Shown piece by piece: positions 24,302 to 36,826 of a stretch of 45,447 bases of DNA. Source of the stretch: Bacteroidaceae bacterium (GTDB lineage: Bacteria > Bacteroidota > Bacteroidia > Bacteroidales > Bacteroidaceae); contig JAFYQH010000037.1 of NCBI GenBank assembly GCA_017547205.1, positions 1-45,447 on the forward strand. The letters run 5' to 3'. Below the pieces are notes generated by a model, which saw only the letters and a list, made by a program, of their open reading frames with translations, ran no database searches and was not told the origin of the DNA. Both the position numbers and the translations under genes were made by a program. How positions within the stretch are numbered: the stretch's first letter is position 1; every line of letters begins with the position of its first letter.

Positions 24302-26440
24302 TTACTTCTTGAGCCATTTGTCGAGCCATGCGAAGAAGGTGCGCTGCCACAATATGCCGTTCTGCGGTTTCAGCACCCAGTGGTTCTCGTCAGGGAACAG
24401 CAACAGCTGTGCCGGGATACCCTTGAGGCGGGCTGCGTTGAACGCTGCCATTGACTGCGACGACAGTATGCGGTAATCGCGGTCTCCGTGGATGAGCAGA
24501 ATGGGGGTGTCCCACTTGTCGACGAACTTGTGCGGTGAATTCGCGTATGAACGCTTTACCTCCTCCTTGTCCTCGTATGGTGCACCGCCAAGGTCCCAGT
24601 TGGGGAACCAGCTCTCCTCGGTCTCGTAGTACTGCTGCTCCATGTTGAAGAAACCATCGTGCGCGATGAATGCCTTGAAGCGTTTCTCATGGTGTCCTGC
24701 AAGCCACATAGCCGAGTAGCCACCGAAGCTTGCTCCCACGCAGCCGAGACGGTCGGTGTCGACATACGGTTCCTTGGCTATGTCATCGATGGCGCTGAGC
24801 AGGTCGCTCATGCAGTTGCCTCCGTAGTTGGTGCTTATCTCCCAGTTCCATGCGTGTCCGAATCCCGGCAATCCGCGGCGATTGGGGGCAATGATGATGT
24901 AACCGTTTGCTGCCATCATCTGGAAGTTCCAACGGTAGCTCCAGAACTGGCTTACCGGTGACTGCGGTCCGCCTTCGCAGAACAGCAGTGTGGGGTATTT
25001 CTTCGCAGGGTCAAAGTGTGGCGGGTATATTACCCATGAGTGAAGGTCCTTGCCGTCAACGGTCTTGCACCAGCGAGCCTCGACCTTTCCTGTCGATATC
25101 TGGTCGAATATGTGCTTGTTCTCATGGGTGAGCTGTTTTACCTCGGCACCGGACTTGGCTTCCATTGCATATATGTCGGCTGGTGCACTCATTGATACAC
25201 GTGTCATTATAAGGTTGTTGCCCATCATTGCAACAGAGTTGTAGTCGTGGTCACCCTCGGTCATTCTTGTAAGTTTGCCGTCGGTCGTGATGTTGTAGAC
25301 CTGCGTGGTGCCGTGCCATGTGCCTGTGAAATAGAGGCTCTTGCCGTCGGGAGCCCAGCAATAGCTGTCGACGTTGCTGTCGAATACAGCCTTTTCTTCA
25401 CCATTGGGGTGCTCTGTTATATATTTTCTCTCCCTTGTCTCGAGGTTCATGATGCTCAGGCGGTTCAGGTCGCTCTCGTAGCCGTCGTGCTCCATACTGA
25501 GCCATGCGATGGTCTTGCCGTCGGGCGAGAACTGCGGTGCAGTGTCGTAGCCATGGCTCGAACGTGCTGCATCAATCTTGCAGAGGTTCTCGGTCTCCTT
25601 GCTCTCTGTGTCGTACAGGTATATGTCCGTGTCGGTGCTGACGGTGTAGTCGCGTCCGGTCTTCTTGTTGCATGCGTATGCAATTTTCTTGCTGTCGTTG
25701 CTCCAAGCCAACTGCTCGACTCCACCGAACGGGCGGTTGGGGCAGTCGTATGCTGTACCTTCGAGCAGGTCAATTCCTTCGTTGATGCTGTTGCCGTCGA
25801 AGTCGGCAACGAAGGGGTGGGGCGCATCGGTCAGCCACTCGTCCCAGTGCTTGTACATCAGATCGTCGATGACAAACCCCTTTGCATCGGGAAGGTCGGG
25901 GTAGATATCGGCTGTCGTCGGCTTTATCTTTATGCGCTTGACCAGGATAGCCTTTTTTTCATCGGGCGAGAAGAGGAATCCTTCTATGTCGCTCTTGTCG
26001 TTGGTGAGCTGTCTGCGTCCGCTGCCGTCCGGGTTCATTTCCCATACCTGGCTGCTGCCGCTTGCATTTGAAAGGAATGCAATCTTTGCACCTCCCTTTA
26101 TCCATGCAGCACCCGATTCGTTGTCGGCCGTTGTCGTCAGCAGTACTTTATTGTTGCCGTCAGCATCCATGATGTTTAGTGTGTGGTGGCTCTTGTTCTT
26201 TTCAACGCTGTAGTAGCTTACACCATAGATTACCTGCGTGCCATCGGGCGACGGTGTAGTCTCGCCTATACGTCCCATAGCCCAGAGGGCTTCGGGTGTC
26301 ATGAGCCCGCCATCAATCTTTATTTCCGACTTGCCTATGATTCCATCGTCCTTTTTGCAGTCACAACTCTGTGACATGGTGATGCCTGCTATGCCTGCCA
26401 TTGCCATTGCTGCCATAATAAGATTTCTCCTTTTCATCAT
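24302..26440 (-). CDS. S9 family (DPP/prolyl-oligopeptidase-type) serine peptidase, exported
   Basis: The 712-residue protein has an N-terminal WD40-like beta-propeller (about 40-430, with repeated S-PDGK motifs such as QFSPDGKTIAWLS) and a C-terminal alpha/beta-hydrolase domain (about 450-712). The catalytic triad is visible: S571 in GASFGGYSAM, D655 in HGDRDYR and H687 in DENHWV. This is the S9C/DPP5-like layout that releases dipeptides or short peptides. The N-terminus is a signal peptide ending in MSQSCDCKKDDG, a relaxed lipobox with a KDD surface-export-like signal, so it is probably a lipoprotein. The start is set at 26440 (MMKRRN); the longer frame to 26542 is rejected because the predicted promoter lies inside it. 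It is probably co-transcribed with the MFS gene. Confidence 0.9.
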   Translation of the reverse strand: MMKRRNLIMAAMAMAGIAGITMSQSCDCKKDDGIIGKSEIKIDGGLMTPEALWAMGRIGETTPSPDGTQVIYGVSYYSVEKNKSHHTLNIMDADGNNKVLLTTTADNESGAAWIKGGAKIAFLSNASGSSQVWEMNPDGSGRRQLTNDKSDIEGFLFSPDEKKAILVKRIKIKPTTADIYPDLPDAKGFVIDDLMYKHWDEWLTDAPHPFVADFDGNSINEGIDLLEGTAYDCPNRPFGGVEQLAWSNDSKKIAYACNKKTGRDYTVSTDTDIYLYDTESKETENLCKIDAARSSHGYDTAPQFSPDGKTIAWLSMEHDGYESDLNRLSIMNLETRERKYITEHPNGEEKAVFDSNVDSYCWAPDGKSLYFTGTWHGTTQVYNITTDGKLTRMTEGDHDYNSVAMMGNNLIMTRVSMSAPADIYAMEAKSGAEVKQLTHENKHIFDQISTGKVEARWCKTVDGKDLHSWVIYPPHFDPAKKYPTLLFCEGGPQSPVSQFWSYRWNFQMMAANGYIIIAPNRRGLPGFGHAWNWEISTNYGGNCMSDLLSAIDDIAKEPYVDTDRLGCVGASFGGYSAMWLAGHHEKRFKAFIAHDGFFNMEQQYYETEESWFPNWDLGGAPYEDKEEVKRSYANSPHKFVDKWDTPILLIHGDRDYRILSSQSMAAFNAARLKGIPAQLLLFPDENHWVLKPQNGILWQRTFFAWLDKWLKK

Positions 26441-26511
26441 TCCGTATTTTGTTTGAATTTTGTGTTTTTTGTATAAAAGTTGTATATTATTGCATATTTG
26501 CGGTAATGTTG

Positions 26512-26542
26512 CAAATTTACTCATAAAAATGATTATTCCCAA
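26512..26542 (-). promoter_or_regulatory. Predicted promoter of the peptidase-transporter unit
   Basis: On the minus strand TTG (26540-26542), a 20-nt spacer and TAAATTTG (26512-26519). It lies about 70 nt before the chosen start at 26440. Confidence 0.6.
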
Positions 26543-26625
26543 TCTAATTGCAATAATTTCATGATGTTATTGTGGCTCTTTATTGACTGCTGCCAATCAA
26601 CTTTTATCCGCTTCCCAAAAAGCAA

Positions 26626-26659
26626 AGAGGGTGACCACAAAATAAATGGGTCACCCTCT
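26626..26659 (-). terminator. Terminator after the GH20 gene
   Basis: An 11-bp stem (26626-26636 with 26649-26659) with a 12-nt loop lies 25 bp beyond the GH20 stop and is followed on the minus strand by a T-rich stretch. Its core, GGGTGACC/GGTCACCC, recurs after the GH27-GH16 gene at 45050-45096. Confidence 0.75.
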
Positions 26660-26683
26660 CGGTTCTTGTGTTGTTAATGCCTA

Positions 26684-29600
26684 TTACTTGAGAAGTGTTT
26701 TCTTTCCGTCAATTATGTACAAGCCCTTTGTGGGGTTCTCTACTTTGCGACCCTGAAGGTCATAGATACCTTCTGTTTTGCCGTTTTCAGTTCTCACTTC
26801 GTCAATGCCGGTTTCAATATCTACATTTGACTTCTCGAATGTCCATACGCTGCCGCCCCATGTGTATGGCTTTGTAAGTACATAGTTCCATGCAGTCGGG
26901 TTTATGTACCATCCTGATGAACCATTGCCACTGACAATGCCAATGCCTTTGTTGCCCTGGTCTGTGGTTGTCTCCTTTAGAGTCCAGTTGTAATCACGGC
27001 CTACCATGACGGTCTGGTCGTCGGCGTTGCTGGCAATGTATGCCGACTGTCCATTAGCCTTGTTGTAGATGCAAACGGTGCCGTCACTGTTCTTTACCAG
27101 GCTCCAGAGGAAATTGTCGCCGGTAGCCTTGTTCTTCGGCTCAACCTTGTTGTTGCTGCTGTTGAATGCGGCATAATAGTTTGTGAAATATCCGTTGCGT
27201 ATATAATAGTATGCGTTTGTGTCAAGCGCGTCGGCAAGCGATGTGCGCGGCATCATCATGAACTGGTGGTAGAGTGCGACGTACGCATTGTACTGTTCCT
27301 CGGTTACCGCTCCGGCCTCTACAGCGTCGGTTGCTGGGGTAATGACGCTGTTCTGGAGGTAATCTAGTGCCTCTTGTGTTGGCTCTCCCAATTTACCCGG
27401 CTTCGCCTTTATGATGATGATCTCGCACTTCTTTACAAGACCTGCAAGCTGTGCGGTGAAGTCGACTACTTCAACGATTCTCCAAGTACCGTTGTAGCAC
27501 AATGCAGCCTCGTCCTTTGCATATACGTCGCCCGAAACCTCTGCGCTCAGACGCTTTACGCTGCCTGTAACAGCTGCATTATAGCCCTCAACAGCAGAGA
27601 TCGTTACTGCACCGGGAACGTATGTGAAGTTTCTTGTTGCTATTGTAGCCTTGTCGATTCTTACGGCAGTACCTGCATCGGTCATCTGTACTGCAGTGTT
27701 GTAGGATGTCATCGCAATCTGTTTGCCGCTGTAGAGGTTCTTCATTATATAACCGCCTGTTGTGGGAATGAACTGCCACAACTCCTCGGGCTCGGTCTGC
27801 GGTGTGTAGTGGAAACGTACACCGTTGCCGTTCTGGTACATTGTAGAGCCTTCGTACTGGCGCTTGTAGTATGTCGATGCCGATACAATCTGGTATGTCT
27901 TGCCTTCCTGTGGCTGAACAATCTCAGCGCCCTTGAATGCGTTGATAGCTGCATTCAGTGCTGTCGCGTCGTCACCGTCAACTGCATCAAGTGTAGCCTG
28001 CAATGCGTCATAAACCTCTGCTACGGGATAGCCTACGCCACCACGGATGCTGTTGGCAAGAAGCTCTTCGGCCTCCATGACAGCGGCTTCGATAGCAGTG
28101 TATTCCTTTGGCTCTATGTAGTGCTTTGCGTATGTGTAGCCAAGATAGTCAAGAATTTCATCGTGGCTCTGCAGGCGGTTGTAGAAACCGGCCCAGTTCT
28201 TCTTGCTTACATGCAACCAACCTACTTCGGCAAGTGCAAGCATACGGGGTAGAAGCTGGTACTCAAGTTCCTCTCCATCGTTGAGTGTCTCGGCCCACAG
28301 GTTACACTGCGCACCCCAGCAGAAATCCTCTTTGCCTTCGAGACTTGTCAATGGGTTTAGAGAATATACCCTGTCAATTGTATTTACCCAAGTGTCGCCC
28401 CAACCTCCATAGTATGGCTCGTCAACGAGTGTCTGGTTTGCAGGGACCTGCATGAAGTCGATATAAACATGTGAATATGGGCAGAGAATGCTGTTGAAAC
28501 CCAGGTCGGCAGCCTGTTTCGCATATTTCGCGCCACCGTCATTCCATGCCATGATTACGGGCTTTACCTTGTTATTGGTGTTCCAGTTCTTGAGAACCTC
28601 GTCCCAAACAACAATACCCTTGCTGTTCTTGCCAAGTGTCTTGAGGTATGCGCCAAGTTCTTCAACTAACCATGATTGCAGCTCGTGTACGCCAGCAAGG
28701 CCCTCTTCCTGTACGCGGCGTAAGCAGTCTGCGTTTGTCTCCCACTGTTCGGTGGGGCACTCGTCGCCACCCAGGTGTATGTATGGGAAGGGGAATATCT
28801 CGGCAACATTGCGCAGAACGCATTTCAGGAAGTCTACAACTTCGTCTTTACCAACGTTCAATACATCGTGTGATATACCTCCGGGGATTCGTACCGAATA
28901 CTCCTTGCTGGGGTCGCAGCTGAACTCTGGGTATGATGCCACTGCGGCAACCATGTGTCCGGGGAGGTCAATCTCGGGGAGAATGTCAATGTTGCGTTCA
29001 GTTGCGTATGCCACTATTTCGCGAAGGTCATCCTGTGAGAACCACATTCCACGACCGTATTCTGTATCGTCGAAGAACTGAGCTCCGTCACCGTTGCTTG
29101 TGAAAGAACCTGCACGGATAGAGCCTATTTCTGTCAGTTTCGGATATTCGGGGATTTCGATACGCCAGCCCTGGTCGTCGGTAAGGTGCCAGTGCAGACG
29201 GTTCATCTTGTAGAGTGACATGATGTCAAGCACTCTCTTTACCTGGTCTTTGTCGAAGAAGTGGCGTGCAACGTCCATCATGAAACCACGGTGCTGGAAC
29301 TGCGGGTGGTCCTTGATTGCAACAACCGGAATGCTCCATTCGATGCTGCACAACTCTTTTGCGAAGAACTCGCGTGGCAGCAGCTGTGTCAGTGTCTGCA
29401 ATGCATAGAACTCACCGCCGAAGTCCTTGGCCTTTATCTCAATCCCGTTTTCATTTACATTGAGTGTATAACCATCCTCGTTGAGCTCGCTGTCGGTTCC
29501 GAACCAAATTTCACCGGCAGCAGCTGCGCCTTCGGCCTTCTTCACGGCAAGCTCAATGCCAGCCGATTTCTTCAGTTGGGCAGCGAAACTCTCTGCATGG

Positions 29601-30220
29601 CCTTTCATCTCGTCGCTGTTGTATGCTATTGCATTCAGCTTTGTGAGGTCGAATGTGGTTTCGCCAATTGTGATTTCCTGTGGGTAAGGTATGAGTGTCA
29701 CCTTGCTCATGTTTTCGAACGCGCTTGCGTCCACGAACTTAACGGGGTTGTTCTGGTCGCCCTTGTTCCAGAGACCTACGCATGCGCGTGAGTCACCGGG
29801 GCCTCCCCAAAGGTTCATTGAGACCCCAGTGTTGCCTTTGGGCTGAATCTCATAACCGCCTATACTGTGTGTTGTCTTATTGATGAAGAATTTGCTCACG
29901 CCGCTTGGCGATGTGGCTGCGTTCACCATTTGGTTGGTTGCAGCGGAATTCACGTAAAGAGTGTATCCCTTCTTGTTTGTGAAAGTGTAACCGTCGGTGG
30001 CGTTACCGGTGATTTTCCACAACTGAGCGTTGCTACCCAATGCACTGCCGATGGTAATCTGTGTGCCCGAAGTGTTAGCCGTCAATGCGTCTCCACCATT
30101 CGAGAACTGGATGAGATACCACTTTGTGTCCTCATCGGTGCTGATTTCAGGGAAAGCCTGCGAGAATGTGTTTGCAAGACCCATTGTCATGCAAATCAAT
30201 GCAAAAAGAATCCGTTTCAT
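26684..30220 (-). CDS. Secreted GH20 beta-N-acetylhexosaminidase with lectin-like and T9SS sorting domains
   Basis: The 1178-residue enzyme is predicted to remove terminal beta-linked GlcNAc or GalNAc. Order of parts: signal peptide (1 to about 22); a lectin-like beta domain (about 25-165, KWYLIQFSNGGDALTANTSG); a GH20b domain (about 175-300, LIPYPQEITIG); the GH20 barrel (about 310-720) with catalytic D486-E487 in HLGGDECP; a helical linker; a second lectin-like domain (about 800-930); another helical stretch; a third lectin-like domain (about 1010-1115); and a C-terminal T9SS-type sorting tail (IYDLQGRKVENPTKGLYIIDGKK). The start at 30220 begins the signal peptide; a longer frame to 30262 adds non-signal residues. 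It is divergent from the GH2 gene, with a shared 222-bp intergenic region. No SusCD pair is adjacent. Confidence 0.93.
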   Translation of the reverse strand: MKRILFALICMTMGLANTFSQAFPEISTDEDTKWYLIQFSNGGDALTANTSGTQITIGSALGSNAQLWKITGNATDGYTFTNKKGYTLYVNSAATNQMVNAATSPSGVSKFFINKTTHSIGGYEIQPKGNTGVSMNLWGGPGDSRACVGLWNKGDQNNPVKFVDASAFENMSKVTLIPYPQEITIGETTFDLTKLNAIAYNSDEMKGHAESFAAQLKKSAGIELAVKKAEGAAAAGEIWFGTDSELNEDGYTLNVNENGIEIKAKDFGGEFYALQTLTQLLPREFFAKELCSIEWSIPVVAIKDHPQFQHRGFMMDVARHFFDKDQVKRVLDIMSLYKMNRLHWHLTDDQGWRIEIPEYPKLTEIGSIRAGSFTSNGDGAQFFDDTEYGRGMWFSQDDLREIVAYATERNIDILPEIDLPGHMVAAVASYPEFSCDPSKEYSVRIPGGISHDVLNVGKDEVVDFLKCVLRNVAEIFPFPYIHLGGDECPTEQWETNADCLRRVQEEGLAGVHELQSWLVEELGAYLKTLGKNSKGIVVWDEVLKNWNTNNKVKPVIMAWNDGGAKYAKQAADLGFNSILCPYSHVYIDFMQVPANQTLVDEPYYGGWGDTWVNTIDRVYSLNPLTSLEGKEDFCWGAQCNLWAETLNDGEELEYQLLPRMLALAEVGWLHVSKKNWAGFYNRLQSHDEILDYLGYTYAKHYIEPKEYTAIEAAVMEAEELLANSIRGGVGYPVAEVYDALQATLDAVDGDDATALNAAINAFKGAEIVQPQEGKTYQIVSASTYYKRQYEGSTMYQNGNGVRFHYTPQTEPEELWQFIPTTGGYIMKNLYSGKQIAMTSYNTAVQMTDAGTAVRIDKATIATRNFTYVPGAVTISAVEGYNAAVTGSVKRLSAEVSGDVYAKDEAALCYNGTWRIVEVVDFTAQLAGLVKKCEIIIIKAKPGKLGEPTQEALDYLQNSVITPATDAVEAGAVTEEQYNAYVALYHQFMMMPRTSLADALDTNAYYYIRNGYFTNYYAAFNSSNNKVEPKNKATGDNFLWSLVKNSDGTVCIYNKANGQSAYIASNADDQTVMVGRDYNWTLKETTTDQGNKGIGIVSGNGSSGWYINPTAWNYVLTKPYTWGGSVWTFEKSNVDIETGIDEVRTENGKTEGIYDLQGRKVENPTKGLYIIDGKKTLLK

Positions 30221-30259
30221 GTATGACTGTTGTTTATAAAAATAAAAATTTATTAAATG

Positions 30260-30267
30260 CAAATATA
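30260..30267 (-). promoter_or_regulatory. Predicted -7 promoter element of the GH20 gene
   Basis: TATATTTG on the minus strand, 39 nt before the start at 30220. The -33 box is not recognisable. Confidence 0.5.
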
Positions 30268-30381
30268 TGGAGAAAATATAATAATGCCTAAACTGGTCGG
30301 TGATTAATGGCAGATTGTGATTTTTTTTTCTTTTTTTTTGTATGCCTTACCGTCTATTGACGTTTTTTTTGTAGCTTTACA

Positions 30382-30389
30382 TAAATTTG
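30382..30389 (+). promoter_or_regulatory. Predicted -7 promoter element of the GH2 gene
   Basis: TAAATTTG lies 53 nt before ATG 30443. A TTG at 30357-30359 is 22 nt upstream, slightly beyond the ideal spacing. Confidence 0.5.
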
Positions 30390-30424
30390 CCATTGGTAAC
30401 AAAGGAGTGGTTGGATGATTTTAA

Positions 30425-34753
<4,329 letters not shown>

Positions 34754-34771
34754 CAAAATAATTCCCAGATT

Positions 34772-34810
34772 GTTATGCCCAGCTTCGTTTGAAGCAGGGC
34801 ATAACTTTTA
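34772..34810 (+). terminator. Terminator after the GH2 gene
   Basis: A stem of 9 bp, one A-A mismatch and 5 bp with a GTTT loop (34772-34805) begins 18 bp after the GH2 stop and is followed by TTTTATAATG. Confidence 0.8.
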
Positions 34811-34927
34811 TAATGTTTTTATGCGTTTTGTCATAAATTATTCTGTTCTTCTATTGCAATAGTGCCAATATTGATTGATTATTGTAAAAAAAATATTCAA
34901 AAAGGTTAATATTTAAATATTTTGTAC

Positions 34928-34935
34928 TAATTTTG
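34928..34935 (+). promoter_or_regulatory. Predicted -7 promoter element of the small lipoprotein gene
   Basis: TAATTTTG matches TAnnTTTG. The predicted start of transcription leaves a leader of about 65 nt before ATG 35007. The -33 region has GTTA instead of TTTG. Confidence 0.5.
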
Positions 34936-35006
34936 CACCCGATTTCAGACAGAGGTAGCCGAAACGCTAAAAAGGGAGTAGGCAAGACTTTAACTTATAT
35001 ATTGTT

Positions 35007-35234
35007 ATGAAGAAATTTTTCTATGTAGCAGTTTTGGCTCTTGCAATGACATCATGTGGTGGTAACAATGCAGCTAACGCTAACGCAGAGAAGGTTGCTA
35101 CAGACAGCATCGCTAATGTTGCAACAGCAATCGTTCCTGCAGCTGCAACAGATGTTCTTCCTGCAGCTGCTCCTTCTGAGGAGAACGGCGGTAAGGTTGC
35201 TACTGAGGTTATCCCTAACGAGCCTGCAAAGTAA
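35007..35234 (+). CDS. Small Ala-rich lipoprotein of unknown function
   Basis: The 75-residue precursor has a signal peptide (MKKFFYVAVLALAMTSC) with lipid attachment predicted at C17, followed by GGNNAANANA and an Ala/Val-rich, low-complexity tail of about 58 residues with repeated VATDS, ATDVLP and VATEVIP units. It has no globular domain I recognise. Codons are dominated by GCT, GCA, GTT, AAC and ATC, a narrower set than in neighbouring genes, which fits strong expression. It has its own promoter and is bracketed by hairpins, so it is a monocistronic unit. It may be an abundant envelope lipoprotein; homologues are likely confined to close relatives. Confidence 0.72.
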   Translation: MKKFFYVAVLALAMTSCGGNNAANANAEKVATDSIANVATAIVPAAATDVLPAAAPSEENGGKVATEVIPNEPAK

Positions 35235-35268
35235 TTTACGGACAAATCCAGAAGTTTAGTGGCCTTTT

Positions 35269-35295
35269 AATCTCTTGTCGAAAGACAACGGGATT
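35269..35295 (+). terminator. GNRA-capped hairpin after the small lipoprotein gene
   Basis: A stem of about 11 bp with a single bulged C is capped by a GAAA tetraloop (35269-35295), 35 bp after the lipoprotein stop. No T-run follows directly, so it may be an mRNA-stabilising 3' structure as well as or instead of a terminator. Confidence 0.45.
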
Positions 35296-35352
35296 GGGCT
35301 CTATACTTCTTTGTCTTTTTACTTGATTTTGTTTGCCTCCCTGGAGGTTATG

Positions 35353-35402
35353 ATATAAAACACTGCGGATAGATTGGAAGGTCTGTCCGCAGTGTTTTAT
35401 AT
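35353..35402 (+). terminator. 21-bp hairpin with downstream T-run
   Basis: Arms 35353-35373 and 35382-35402 pair over 21 bp (one wobble) around an 8-nt loop. GTTTTTATT follows, as in an intrinsic terminator. It lies before the mtaB promoter region and ends the lipoprotein unit. Confidence 0.8.
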
Positions 35403-35487
35403 GTTTTTATTATTGCCAGTTTCTCTATCTCGAAAAAAGATACTAATTTCGCATAAGTTTGGTTATAGAAGCCCCAAACATACAAAA

Positions 35488-36822
35488 ATGATAGACAAAT
35501 CTGTATTCAAGGATAAGAAAGCGATATATTATACTCTCGGTTGTAAACTGAACTTCTCGGAGACTGCAACTATCGAACGTCAGTTGCAGGAGGTTGGCAT
35601 ACGCACTGCCAAACGCGGTGAAAAAGCCGATATCTGCGTTGTGAACAGTTGTGCCGTGACACAGGAAGCCGAGAAGAAGTGCCGTCAGGCAATACACAAA
35701 CTTGTGCGCCAGAACCCCGGTGCCTATGTAGTGGTTACCGGCTGCTATGCCCAGCTCTCGGCCGAGAAACTGTCGAAGGAACTGGGTGTCGATGTTGTTC
35801 TTGGCATCGACAAGAAGGGCGAAGTGCTCGAACACCTGGGGAATCTTGTAAAGCACGAGGATGGAGGCGAGTGGTTTGCACAACCCACAAAGGATGTACG
35901 CAACTTTGTTCATTCCTGCTCGCGTGGTGACCGTACACGCTATTTTCTCAAGGTTCAGGACGGGTGCGACTACTTCTGTACCTACTGCACAATACCCTTT
36001 GCACGCGGCCGCAGCCGCAATCCCAAGATAGAGGAACTTGTGGCCCAGGCGCGTATGGCTGCCGGTGAAGGCGGCAAGGAGATTGTGATAACAGGTGTGA
36101 ACATAGGCGATTTCGGCAAGTCTACAGGGGAGAGTTTCGTCTCTCTTGTAAAGGCCCTTGATGCGGTTGAGGGGGTGGAGCGTTACCGCATTTCCTCAAT
36201 CGAGCCCAACCTGCTAACCGATGAGATCATAGAATATGCTGCCGTGTCGCGTGCTTTCATGCCTCATTTCCATATACCGCTACAGGCCGGCAGTGACGAG
36301 GTGCTCAAGCTGATGCATCGCCGTTACGACACTGCACTCTTTGCGCGCAAGATTGCAAAAGTGCGCGAGGTCATGCCAGATGCCTTCATCGGTGTCGACG
36401 TGATAGTTGGTACACGTGGTGAGACGGCAGAACTTTTCGACAAGGCCTACGAGTTCATCAAGGGGCTCGATATATCCCAACTTCATGTGTTCAGCTATTC
36501 CGAGCGTCCTGGAACAATGGCGTTGAGGATTGACGGTGCTGTTCCGCCTGCCGAGAAACATCGCCGCAGTCAACTGCTCATTGCTTTGAGCGAGGAGAAA
36601 CGTCTCGCGTTCTACGAGCGTCACATAGGCCGTGAGGCTCTCGTTCTTTTCGAGAAACCGCGTACTGGTATGCCCATGGGCGGTTTTACCGATAATTATA
36701 TAAGAGTAGAGACCGTGGCCGACAAAGAACTGGTTAACCGTCTGGTGCGTGTGCGTCTCGGTGGTTTCAACGAAGACAGGTCGGCGCTTGTTGCCGATGC
36801 TATATTGGGTTTTGCCGATTGA
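35488..36822 (+). CDS. mtaB: tRNA t6A37 methylthiotransferase MtaB
   Basis: MtaB is a radical-SAM enzyme that converts t6A37 to ms2t6A in tRNAs reading ANN codons. The 444-residue protein has the MTTase N-terminal domain (YYTLGCKLNFSETATIERQL, cysteines for one 4Fe-4S cluster including NSCAV and TGCYAQL), the radical-SAM motif CDYFCTYCTIPFARGRSRN (CxxxCxxC), and a C-terminal TRAM region. The TLGCKLN signature and length point to MtaB rather than MiaB or RimO. The start is set at ATG 35488 (MIDKSVFKDKKAIYYTLGCK); the frame open to 35374 would begin inside the terminator stem. The substrate t6A depends on tsaC, also in this window. GT2 follows 4 bp downstream. Confidence 0.93.
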   Translation: MIDKSVFKDKKAIYYTLGCKLNFSETATIERQLQEVGIRTAKRGEKADICVVNSCAVTQEAEKKCRQAIHKLVRQNPGAYVVVTGCYAQLSAEKLSKELGVDVVLGIDKKGEVLEHLGNLVKHEDGGEWFAQPTKDVRNFVHSCSRGDRTRYFLKVQDGCDYFCTYCTIPFARGRSRNPKIEELVAQARMAAGEGGKEIVITGVNIGDFGKSTGESFVSLVKALDAVEGVERYRISSIEPNLLTDEIIEYAAVSRAFMPHFHIPLQAGSDEVLKLMHRRYDTALFARKIAKVREVMPDAFIGVDVIVGTRGETAELFDKAYEFIKGLDISQLHVFSYSERPGTMALRIDGAVPPAEKHRRSQLLIALSEEKRLAFYERHIGREALVLFEKPRTGMPMGGFTDNYIRVETVADKELVNRLVRVRLGGFNEDRSALVADAILGFAD

Positions 36823-36826
36823 TGTA

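Noticed and set aside
25247-26071. 274-residue plus-strand frame opposite the S9 peptidase
   Set aside because: Antisense shadow of a gene with an intact catalytic triad. The product is Val/Cys-rich with no domain, and no promoter or RBS supports it.
27374-28252. 292-residue plus-strand frame opposite the GH20 gene
   Set aside because: Antisense shadow with very high Cys content and no recognisable motif.
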